A stretch of 5,934 bases of DNA, taken from assembly GCA_014238625.1 (NCBI GenBank), contig JABAAS010000058.1:1-5934 (forward strand), written 5' to 3'. The DNA is from Alphaproteobacteria bacterium. Its GTDB lineage: Bacteria; Pseudomonadota; Alphaproteobacteria; JABAAW01. Numbering within the stretch: the stretch's first letter is position 1; each line of letters begins with the position of its first letter. Position numbers and translations under genes: made by a program. Positions 1-5,934 of the stretch are shown piece after piece. The notes below the pieces were generated by a model. The model was not told the DNA's origin, did no database searches, and was given only the letters and a program-made list of their open reading frames with translations.

Positions 1-1382
1 AAAAGCTACTCGAAGAAGGATCTATTGACGAAAAACAATTAACAGAAATGCAGGAAAGCTACGAAAGCTTCCTCGAACAAGAGCTCAAAGCATCAACAAG
101 CCATAAGCCAAATCAAGCAGATTGGCTCGGCGGGGAGTGGACAGGCTTGAAGGCGAGCGTCGAGAGAAAAATCTTCGAACAGCCAAAAACAGGAATCTCC
201 AGAGAAAACTTCGATCTAATCGGAAAAGCTATCGCTAAACTGCCAGATGAATTTGAAATACATCCAAGACTCAAAAGACTCGTCGAACAACGCGGAAATA
301 TGATAAAAAATGGCGAAAATATCGATTGGGCTTGCGCAGAAGCTCTCGCGCTAGGTAGTCTGCTCGTCGAAAATGCAGAAGTTCGATTCTCTGGCGAAGA
401 TTGTCAGAGAGGTACCTTTAGCCAAAGGCACGCCGTATTCATAGATCAAAAAACCGAAAACCACTACATCTCCATAAACCATATCAAAAGCAATCAAGGA
501 AAACTCGAAATCATCAACAGCCCATTATCTGAATTCGGAGTCCTCGGATACGAATATGGATACTCCCTAGCTCTGCCTCACGGGCTGGTCGTATGGGAGG
601 CGCAGTTCGGAGACTTCGCTAACGGCGCGCAAGTGATCATCGACCAATTCATCGCATCAGGCGAGGCAAAGTGGTTGCGAATGAGCGGGCTAGTGATGTT
701 GCTACCACACGGATACGAAGGACAAGGACCAGAGCACTCCTCTGCAAGAGTAGAACGATTCCTCGAGCTCTGCGCAGAAGAAAATATGCAGGTATGCAAT
801 ATCTCCTCGCCCGCAAACTACTTCCACGCAATAAGGCGACAGCTACACAGAGACTATCGAAAACCCCTGATCATAATGTCACCTAAATCGCTACTGCGTC
901 GAAAACTCTGTGTGTCAACCTTCGATGAAATGGCAGAAAAAACAGAGTTCAAAACAATCTTAGATGACCAAGACCAAAAACAGCTCGTCGCAGATAAAGA
1001 TATTCGTAGAGTCGTAATATCTAGCGGAAAAATCTCCTATGATATACTAGAGACGCGACGAGAGAGAAAAATAAAAGATGTCATGCTACTAAGACTCGAA
1101 CAGCTATACCCATTCCCCGCAGCTGATTTACTCGAAAGGCTTGAACGCATGCCACAAGCTCAACTGGTTTGGCTACAAGAAGAACCCAAAAATATGGGCG
1201 CTTGGCGATTCCTCGACCGAAAGATCGAAAAAGTGCTCGAAGCTATAAAAAATAATGCTAATAAAAAGAAAGCACTATGCGTGGCAAGACCAGAGGCTGC
1301 CTCTCCTGCTACAGGAAGATTGAGCCTACATAAACAACAAGAACTCGCGCTAATCAACGAAGCGCTAGATACCGATAAATAA
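1..1382 (+). CDS. sucA: 2-oxoglutarate dehydrogenase E1 component, C-terminal half (5' partial)
   Basis: This is the thiamine-diphosphate E1 subunit of the 2-oxoglutarate dehydrogenase complex. In the TCA cycle it decarboxylates 2-oxoglutarate and passes the succinyl group to the lipoyl arm of E2 in the cytoplasm. The frame is open from base 3 (the first codon reads Lys), with no stop before the TAA at 1380-1382. The 459 visible residues are therefore the C-terminal half of a protein usually about 930 residues long; the ATG at 48 is internal. Recognisable family blocks are SGEDCQRGTFSQRHAV (visible residue 130 on), GDFANGAQ (203 on), PHGYEGQGPEHSSARVERF (235 on), MSPKSLLRR, LYPFP (368 on) and WLQEEPKNMGAW. 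Together they cover the transketolase-like pyrimidine-binding domain and the C-terminal dehydrogenase domain. The end, with SPATGRLSLHKQQ, aligns with the usual SucA terminus, so the 3' end is intact. sucB follows after 36 bases, as in a sucAB operon. Confidence 0.97.
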   Translation, partial: KLLEEGSIDEKQLTEMQESYESFLEQELKASTSHKPNQADWLGGEWTGLKASVERKIFEQPKTGISRENFDLIGKAIAKLPDEFEIHPRLKRLVEQRGNMIKNGENIDWACAEALALGSLLVENAEVRFSGEDCQRGTFSQRHAVFIDQKTENHYISINHIKSNQGKLEIINSPLSEFGVLGYEYGYSLALPHGLVVWEAQFGDFANGAQVIIDQFIASGEAKWLRMSGLVMLLPHGYEGQGPEHSSARVERFLELCAEENMQVCNISSPANYFHAIRRQLHRDYRKPLIIMSPKSLLRRKLCVSTFDEMAEKTEFKTILDDQDQKQLVADKDIRRVVISSGKISYDILETRRERKIKDVMLLRLEQLYPFPAADLLERLERMPQAQLVWLQEEPKNMGAWRFLDRKIEKVLEAIKNNANKKKALCVARPEAASPATGRLSLHKQQELALINEALDTDK

Positions 1383-1406
1383 ATGCCGATAAGTAGGTCA
1401 GAATAG

Positions 1407-1413
1407 AGAGGAG
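1407..1413 (+). promoter_or_regulatory. Shine-Dalgarno of sucB
   Basis: AGAGGAG lies five bases before the sucB ATG and is the clearest ribosome binding site in the window. It fixes the start at 1419. By contrast, the prfB and permease starts have no comparable element. Confidence 0.75.
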
Positions 1414-1418
1414 AGTCA

Positions 1419-2675
1419 ATGCCTAAAGATATTGTCGTACCAGAGCTGGGAGAGTCCGTATCTAGCGCGCTAGTCGCTAAGTGGATGAAAGCCGCAGGCG
1501 AGCATGTCATCGCCGACGAGCCATTAGTAGAGCTCGAAACCGATAAAGTCGCACTCGAAGTGCCTGCTCCTGTCAGCGGTACGCTCGTCGAAATAATACA
1601 AAGCCAAGGCGCAGAAGTAAGTATGGGAGAAGTGCTGGGGCGCATACAAGAAGGCGCGAGTGAAAGTCTAAACGCGAAAAAAGGGAAAACTCCTGCTCGT
1701 GCAGATGCTCCAGTAGCCGTAGGAAAAGCCGAAGCCCCAACCCAAACAAGTAGCCAAAAAAGTGGTCTCGCAAGTAACGAGCAGGCAAAAATCAAAAGCG
1801 CACCAACCGCTCGCTCGCTCGCAGAGCAGAAAGGAGTAGACCTCAAGCAAGTGTCCGGTAGCGCATTAGGAGGTGCCATTACTCGAGCCGATGTCGAAAA
1901 GCATCGAGGAGATGCTACAGCAAGCGCAAAAACTCCATACAAAATACCGCCACCTAGCGCGCGGCAAAGCGACGAAAGAGGGGAGGAAGTCGTCGCAATG
2001 ACACGATTGCGGCAGAAAATAGCAGAAAGACTCAAAGAAGCTCAAAACAACGCAGCTCTGCTCTCTACCTTCAACGAAGTCAATATGGATGCCGTAATTA
2101 CCTTGCGGAAAAAACATCGGGAAGCCTTCGAAAGAAAACACGGAGCAAAGCTAGGCTTCATGAGCTTCTTCGTGCGTGCCGCAGCTCTCGCGTTACACGA
2201 ATACCCAGAAGTCAACGCCGAGCTGAACGGAACAGACATCGTATACAGAAATTACTCCGATCTCGGAATCGCCGTAAGCGCACCACAGGGACTCGTCGTG
2301 CCCGTATTGCGTGATGCTCAAAATCTCAACTTCGCAGAAATCGAAAAGAAAATAGCCGAGTTCGCAACTCGGGCGCGAGACGGAAAATTGGCGATTGCCG
2401 ATCTCAGTGGCGGGACATTCACTATAACTAACGGCGGAGTCTTCGGGTCTTTGCTATCTACTCCTATCGTAAACCCTCCGCAATCGGCTATCCTGGGTAT
2501 GCATTCTATTCAAGAAAGACCCATCGCAAGCAACGGACAAGTCATCATCGCTCCCATGATGTACCTAGCTTTGAGCTACGATCATAGAATCATCGATGGC
2601 AGAGGGGCAGTGAGCTTCCTAACTAGGTTGAAAAGTTTAATCGAACAGCCAGAAGCACTGTTGCTAGATGTCTAA
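1419..2675 (+). CDS. sucB: Dihydrolipoyllysine-residue succinyltransferase (2-oxoglutarate dehydrogenase E2)
   Basis: This is the E2 core of the 2-oxoglutarate dehydrogenase complex. It carries the lipoyl arm and transfers succinyl from E1 to CoA. The 418 residues show the full family layout. An N-terminal lipoyl domain (about 2-77) has the lipoyl-lysine Lys43 in ETDKVALEV. A flexible Ala/Lys/Pro-rich linker covers about 80-125. A peripheral subunit-binding domain (about 127-162: APTARSLAEQKGVDL, then GGAITRADVE) docks E1 or E3. A catalytic acyltransferase domain (about 190-418) ends in SYDHRIIDGRGAVSFL, giving the catalytic His389 and Asp393. The terminal LLLDV matches typical SucB proteins. 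The linker makes it slightly longer than the E. coli enzyme, which has about 405 residues. The start is supported by a Shine-Dalgarno five bases upstream. The last 8 bases overlap the prfB start. E2 of pyruvate or branched-chain dehydrogenase is less likely given the upstream sucA and the single lipoyl domain. Confidence 0.97.
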   Translation: MPKDIVVPELGESVSSALVAKWMKAAGEHVIADEPLVELETDKVALEVPAPVSGTLVEIIQSQGAEVSMGEVLGRIQEGASESLNAKKGKTPARADAPVAVGKAEAPTQTSSQKSGLASNEQAKIKSAPTARSLAEQKGVDLKQVSGSALGGAITRADVEKHRGDATASAKTPYKIPPPSARQSDERGEEVVAMTRLRQKIAERLKEAQNNAALLSTFNEVNMDAVITLRKKHREAFERKHGAKLGFMSFFVRAAALALHEYPEVNAELNGTDIVYRNYSDLGIAVSAPQGLVVPVLRDAQNLNFAEIEKKIAEFATRARDGKLAIADLSGGTFTITNGGVFGSLLSTPIVNPPQSAILGMHSIQERPIASNGQVIIAPMMYLALSYDHRIIDGRGAVSFLTRLKSLIEQPEALLLDV

Positions 2676-3781
2676 AGATATTAACAGCGATAAAGAAGGC
2701 GAACAGCAAAAAATTATCGAGCAAGCTATCGATTTGCTTAGGGGGAGGCTTTGAACAAAAAAAAGCAAAAGAAAAATTAAGCGAGTTAGAAAAATATGCA
2801 CAAAAACCAGACTTATGGGAAAATGCTGATAAGGCACAGAAAGTCTTGCGAGAGTCTCAACAAATACGCGAAAGCATCAAAGCCTGCCAAAAACTAGAAG
2901 ACGAATACGAAGACGCAAAAGCTCTGCGCCAGCTTGCAATCGAGGAAGCTAGCCAGCAGGAAGAGCGAGAGGCTAGCAAAATGTTGCATAGTCTCGCAAA
3001 AAGAGCGCAAAAAATGCGAATCGAAACTCTGCTCAGAGAAAAAGAAGACGCATACGACTGCTACCTAGAGCTGCACGCAGGCGCAGGCGGAACAGAATCT
3101 CAGGACTGGGCCGAAATGCTGTTGCGGATGTATTCTCGATGGACCGAACAGCGCGGATTCAATATAGAAATCCTCACAACAACGCAGGGCGAAGAAGCTG
3201 GAATAAAATCACTCGTAATGCAGGTGCAAGGACAATACGCTTATGGATGGTTGAAAAATGAAGGCGGAGTTCATCGCTTGGTGCGAATATCACCCTTCGA
3301 TGCTAATGCCAGACGACATACAAGTTTCTGCTCCGTAGGTATATATCCAGTCTTGGAAGAAAGCGCGCATGAGCATATCGAGTCTAAAGACCTCCGTATC
3401 GATACATACCGCTCGTCTGGCGCAGGAGGACAGCATGTAAATACTACCGATAGCGCAATACGGATAACTCATCTGCCAAGTGGAATCGTCGTGCAATGTC
3501 AAAGCGATAGGTCGCAACATCGAAACCGTGCAAACGCAATGGCAATGCTACAATCAAGGCTCTTCGCCCAAGCGCAAGAAAAACAGCTCGCTTCTTCTAA
3601 AGCAGTGCGACAAAAAGGAGATATCGCATGGGGACATCAAATCCGATCCTATGTCCTGCATCCTTATAGATTGGTCAAGGACTTGCGTAGTGGAATCGAG
3701 GTCGGGAACGCGCAAAGCGTGCTCGATGGAAATATAGATGGATTCCTCGAAGCAGCTCTAGCAATTGATACTGATGATTAA
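2668..3781 (+). CDS. prfB: Peptide chain release factor 2 (expressed by programmed +1 frameshift)
   Basis: RF2 releases finished proteins from ribosomes at UGA and UAA. The gene is in two frames. Bases 2668-2751 encode 28 residues (MSKDINSDKEG... LLRGRL) and meet an in-frame TGA at 2752-2754. Skipping T2752 and reading GAA from 2753 gives 342 more residues to the TAA at 3779-3781. The total of 370 compares with 365 in E. coli. In the joined protein the stop-recognition tripeptide SPF is at 208-210 and the catalytic GGQ at 253-255 (SSGAGGQHVN). Other family blocks are AGAGGTESQDWAEMLLRMY, YAYGWLKNEGGVHRLVR, DRSQHRNRANAM and WGHQIRSYVLHPYRLVKDLR. The ATG overlaps the sucB end by 8 bases and has no strong Shine-Dalgarno; a TAG directly precedes it in frame, so no ATG further upstream is possible. 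Translational coupling to sucB is likely. Starting at the TTG at 2846 would lose the N-terminal helices, so a single-frame annotation would be wrong. Confidence 0.96.
2740..2755 (+). promoter_or_regulatory. RF2 programmed +1 frameshift site
   Basis: The site reads AGG GGG AGG CTT TGA A. The internal Shine-Dalgarno-like AGGGGG (2740-2745), a three-base spacer, the slippery CTT (2749-2751) and the TGA stop (2752-2754) match the arrangement known from bacterial prfB. When RF2 is scarce, termination at UGA is slow. The P-site tRNA then slips from CUU to UUU and the ribosome continues at GAA, so RF2 controls its own level. Two details differ from the E. coli form: the spacer is AGG, which extends the purine run to AGGGGGAGG, and the base after TGA is A rather than C. 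An eight-A run follows at 2757-2764. Confidence 0.95.
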
Positions 3782-3875
3782 ATTAATATAAATGTTAATA
3801 AACCGTAGTGTTAATAAATCCTAGTATTAATAAATCACCAATACTTAAAAATAATATAAACTCATTAAACTAATA
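3782..3875. other. AT-rich intergenic region before the permease
   Basis: These 94 bases separate prfB from the permease and are much richer in A and T than the flanking genes. They hold the 16-base tandem repeat described separately and a weak 6-bp inverted repeat (AGTATT 3823-3828 with AATACT 3840-3845, 11-base loop, no T tract). A TATAAA at 3855-3860 could serve as a -10-like element, but no matching -35 hexamer is seen at a proper distance. The region probably contains the permease promoter; the exact element cannot be assigned. No convincing Fur box was found. Confidence 0.5.
3794..3841. repeat. Three tandem copies of a 16-base AT-rich unit
   Basis: Copies begin at 3794, 3810 and 3826 with exact 16-base spacing. 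The first two read GTTAATAAA followed by CCGTAGT or TCCTAGT; the third starts ATTAATAAA and then diverges. The core TTAATAAA is identical in all three. A related ATTAATA lies just upstream at 3782. AATGTTAATAA at 3791-3801 recurs exactly at 3875-3885, across the permease start codon. The regular spacing could reflect a binding-site array or simple slippage of AT-rich DNA. Confidence 0.7.
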
Positions 3876-5534
3876 ATGTTAATAACAAAACTTGCAAATA
3901 AGTTATTGCCAACATCATTGCTACTCGTAGCTGTTGCTCTTGTGGCAATACCCATAATGACTATCGCAATAACCGCCGCCAGTGGTAGCATCGAGGTAAT
4001 CGCAAGCATCTCTCATAGCGTGCTACCGCGTTATATCTCAACAACTATTTGGATATTACTCGGCACCGGCGCCGGTTGTCTCTTCTGGGGAGTAGCCTGC
4101 GCCGGAATCGTTACATGGTACCAGTTTCCAGCTAGGCGTATCTTCTGTTGGGCTCTCGCCCTACCCCTAGCAATACCAGCATATGTAACAGGTTTCGTTT
4201 ATACTCAATTCGCAGAAAATCCAGTGATAAACGCCCTCGGTATAGAAATAAGATCGGAGTTCGGGTTAATCTTACTATTCTCATTTACTTTGTTTCCTTA
4301 TGTCTTCTTGCTAACAATCGCTTCACTCACTAGGCAATCTCAACGCACATTCGAGGCTGGACGCATGCTGGGATTCTCGCCAAGACAAAACTTCCTGCGT
4401 ATCGCTCTGCCTAGCGCTCGACCCGCAATCGCCGCTGGATGCACTCTCGCTATGCTCGAAGCTCTGAACGATTTCGGTACAGTGCAGATCTTCGCTCTCG
4501 AGACAATAAGCACCGCAATATACGAAGTCTGGTGGCTATACAGTGATAAAGCCGCAGCAGCACAAATCGCTCTCATAACTCTCGCTTTCGTATTAGCTCT
4601 GCTCATAAGCGAAAAAGCTACTCGAAGAAGGCAAGGATACTCGCAAACTGGATACTCGCAAACTGGATACACGCAAAGCACTCAACAGCTCGAAAAAAAT
4701 ATTCCTAAACTTAAAGGAGCAAAGGCAGCAATCGCTTTCTGCTTCTGTCTAACTCCTCTCGCAATAGGATTCATTATACCTTGTCTATTCCTATTATACG
4801 AAACAATCTACAGCCAAATGAACGATTGGAGCCAAGCAGTTATCTTATGGAAGTCATACGCAACTAGCGCCGCTAACTCCTTGCTCGTCGCAGGCTCCGC
4901 AGCTATAGCAACAACAGCACTAGGGTTCGCCGTCGTGTTATTATGCAGAAATACAGAAAGAAAGGGCGCAACAATAAGCCCAAAAAATCGCGCTTTGCTA
5001 ACGCTCGCCGGTAGCGGATACGCAATGCCAGGAACTATGCTCGCTATGGGAACATTAATATTCGCTCTCTATTTGCAAAAATTAATACCGCTAAAAGAAA
5101 GTCTAATACTCAACGGGGCAGTGATGCTCGTCTTCGTCTACATGGCGCGATTCCTAACTATCGCTCTATCGGGCGCAGAAAGCGCATGCGTGAGGCTAAC
5201 TAGCTCAATTACAGACGCAGCAAAAGTGATCGGAATGACAAATCTCAAAATTATAAAACGAATACATCTACCTATGCTACGCGGAGACCTGATGGCCATA
5301 GCACTAATCGTATTCATCGATGGTACTAAAGAGCTATCAGCAACATTCCTTCTAAGGTCCTTCGATTTCGATACTCTCGCAACTCAAGTCTACGAATTCA
5401 TGCGCGAAGAACAATTCGCAAAAGCAGCTCCCGGGGCTCTCATCATTACTATGCTCGGAATAGCAGCAATAATACTGCTCGCATCTTGGGCGCAAAAACG
5501 CGGTAGCACAACTAGGCTACGTTTGTTTCGATAG
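3876..5534 (+). CDS. ABC transporter permease, ferric iron (FbpB/AfuB) type, two fused halves
   Basis: This is an inner-membrane permease of a binding-protein-dependent ABC importer, most like the ferric iron permeases that work with a periplasmic Fe3+-binding protein and an FbpC-type ATPase. The 552 residues contain two homologous halves, each with several hydrophobic helices and one ATPase-contact (EAA) loop: EAGRMLGFSPRQNFLRIALP at 160-179 and DAAKVIGMTNLKIIKRIHLP at 447-466. Family blocks include WALALPLAIPAYVTGFVYT (about 92-110), LFPYVFLL (139-146), LEALNDFGTVQIF in the first half, and FIDGTKELSATFLLR in the second, where the family usually reads V..KELPATLLLR. The N terminus is hydrophobic from residue 10, consistent with a first membrane helix. 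The halves are joined by a charged linker carrying three pentapeptide repeats. The ATG at 3876 is the first ATG after an upstream in-frame stop, but no Shine-Dalgarno precedes it. No partner ATPase or binding protein is visible. The family is secure; iron as substrate is inferred. Confidence 0.9.
   Translation: MLITKLANKLLPTSLLLVAVALVAIPIMTIAITAASGSIEVIASISHSVLPRYISTTIWILLGTGAGCLFWGVACAGIVTWYQFPARRIFCWALALPLAIPAYVTGFVYTQFAENPVINALGIEIRSEFGLILLFSFTLFPYVFLLTIASLTRQSQRTFEAGRMLGFSPRQNFLRIALPSARPAIAAGCTLAMLEALNDFGTVQIFALETISTAIYEVWWLYSDKAAAAQIALITLAFVLALLISEKATRRRQGYSQTGYSQTGYTQSTQQLEKNIPKLKGAKAAIAFCFCLTPLAIGFIIPCLFLLYETIYSQMNDWSQAVILWKSYATSAANSLLVAGSAAIATTALGFAVVLLCRNTERKGATISPKNRALLTLAGSGYAMPGTMLAMGTLIFALYLQKLIPLKESLILNGAVMLVFVYMARFLTIALSGAESACVRLTSSITDAAKVIGMTNLKIIKRIHLPMLRGDLMAIALIVFIDGTKELSATFLLRSFDFDTLATQVYEFMREEQFAKAAPGALIITMLGIAAIILLASWAQKRGSTTRLRLFR
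4635..4679 (+). repeat. Three tandem 15-base repeats inside the permease gene
   Basis: Copies at 4635-4649 and 4650-4664 are identical (GGATACTCGCAAACT). The third, at 4665-4679, differs by two bases. They encode GYSQT-GYSQT-GYTQS at residues 254-268, just after the basic EKATRRRQ that ends the first half of the permease. The unit is a multiple of three, so gain or loss of copies keeps the frame. By the usual topology of fused permeases this linker should be cytoplasmic. Confidence 0.9.
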
Positions 5535-5597
5535 GAATTAACCATAGGTAACCATAGCCATAAGAAAGCTATACCTCTGAAGATTAACCTCTAGCTG
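5535..5597. other. Convergent intergenic gap with bulged inverted repeat
   Basis: This 63-base gap lies between two genes that face each other. AGGT (5546-5549) and ATAGC (5554-5558) can pair with GCTAT (5568-5572) and ACCT (5573-5576), leaving a four-base bulge and a nine-base loop. A 9-base direct repeat (TAACCATAG at 5539 and 5549, period 10) overlaps the left arm. No T tract follows on either strand, so this is at best a weak bidirectional terminator. Confidence 0.3.
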
Positions 5598-5934
5598 CTA
5601 ACGCAAGCCGCTCTTCCTCAGAAAAAATACCACATACTCAAACAAGCTACAGAAAGCAAGAAAACCACAAACCACAAAAGTCAAATAACCTACTGGCTCC
5701 GGAACAACTAGCGAAAGCGGTAAGGCAATATATATAGATATCCTCGCCGCAACGCCAAGGCTAGTCTTGTGAGGAATCCCAAGCTCGTTCGCGTTATAAC
5801 CCCTCACAGAAAGCAGAACAACATCGCGTACCCAGTACAAGCCAACTAAAAAAATCGGAACCAATCCCAAGTGAAGAAAAATAAGCAACGATACGCAGAT
5901 ATAACAATAGTCCGAAATTAAATCAAGATACGCG
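5598..5934 (-). CDS. CDP-alcohol phosphatidyltransferase family protein, C-terminal part (5' partial)
   Basis: This is probably an integral membrane enzyme that transfers a phosphatidyl group from CDP-diacylglycerol to an alcohol, as in phosphatidylglycerophosphate or cardiolipin synthesis. The frame stays open from the TAG stop (5598-5600) to the right edge, giving 111 visible residues; the TTG at 5886-5888 is internal. The visible part begins AYLDLISDYCYI, which fits the last part of the family motif G-x3-D-x3-D. The two aspartates lie at 5922-5924 and 5910-5912, and the second corresponds to the catalytic base. The base at the window edge (C on the minus strand) is compatible with a Gly codon before the Ala. 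Hydrophobic helices follow, then WVRDVVLLSVRGY and KTSLGVAARISIYIAL, positioned like the RD-V/I and KTxxQ regions of PgsA. About 103 residues follow the last motif aspartate, as in PgsA-sized enzymes. The substrate cannot be fixed: PgsA-like and eukaryote-type cardiolipin synthase-like are both possible. Confidence 0.7.
   Translation of the reverse strand, partial: AYLDLISDYCYICVSLLIFLHLGLVPIFLVGLYWVRDVVLLSVRGYNANELGIPHKTSLGVAARISIYIALPLSLVVPEPVGYLTFVVCGFLAFCSLFEYVVFFLRKSGLR

Noticed and set aside
1383..1406. Mini open frame MPISRSE right after the sucA stop, in the same frame, with a CCGATAA repeat (1372 and 1386)
   Set aside because: Seven codons with no ribosome binding site; the small repeat looks like local duplication. 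It could be a leader peptide for sucB, but nothing supports that.
1160..2035. Minus-strand open frame of 291 codons opposite the sucA end and sucB
   Set aside because: It lies antisense to two well-supported genes, is Ser/Ala/Leu-rich as expected from the complement of their codons, and shows no recognisable domain.
2752..2752. Reading the in-frame TGA in prfB as a sequencing error or pseudogene mutation
   Set aside because: The upstream AGGGGG, spacing, CTT and TGA match the known RF2 recoding signal and both flanking frames encode conserved RF2 sequence.
3823..3845. Inverted repeat AGTATT/AATACT as a prfB terminator
   Set aside because: Only six mostly A-T pairs with an 11-base loop and no T tract; not a credible intrinsic terminator.
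3861..3890. Possible Fur box around the permease start
   Set aside because: The AT-rich sequence gives only scattered matches to the 19-base Fur consensus and no clear inverted symmetry.
4340..4681. Minus-strand open frame of 113 codons inside the permease
   Set aside because: Antisense shadow; its repeated CEYPVCEYP is simply the complement of the 15-base tandem repeats.

Overview
The window looks like a chromosomal stretch of a bacterium, most likely a Pseudomonadota member and perhaps a gammaproteobacterium. The evidence is the proteobacterial-type SucA and SucB sequences and the classical recoding-controlled RF2 gene; no finer placement is supported. GC is moderate by eye. ATA, AGA and CGA codons are common, so codon use is not E. 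coli-like. Coding density is high.

Left to right: (1) the C-terminal half of sucA (2-oxoglutarate dehydrogenase E1), entering from the left edge; (2) after a 36-base gap with a good Shine-Dalgarno, a complete sucB (dihydrolipoyl succinyltransferase E2); (3) prfB (peptide chain release factor 2), whose ATG lies inside the end of sucB and which must be read through a programmed +1 frameshift at an in-frame TGA; (4) an AT-rich gap of 94 bases holding a 16-base tandem repeat; (5) a complete two-half ABC transporter permease of the ferric iron (FbpB) type, with a 15-base tandem repeat in the linker between its halves; (6) a short convergent gap with a bulged inverted repeat; (7) on the minus strand, the C-terminal part of a CDP-alcohol phosphatidyltransferase running off the right edge.

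sucA, sucB and prfB look like one transcription unit. SucA and SucB are the E1 and E2 parts of the 2-oxoglutarate dehydrogenase complex. prfB has no functional link to them but is probably translationally coupled to sucB. The permease appears to be a separate unit; its ATPase and substrate-binding partners are not in the window. The phospholipid synthesis gene is convergent and independent.

I see no RNA genes, CRISPR array, insertion sequence or prophage gene, and no evidence of an undescribed multigene system. The most noteworthy points are the RF2 recoding site, the unusual sucB-prfB overlap, the tandem repeats in and before the permease, a 19-base exact repeat shared by sucA and the permease, and a strong codon-context bias.
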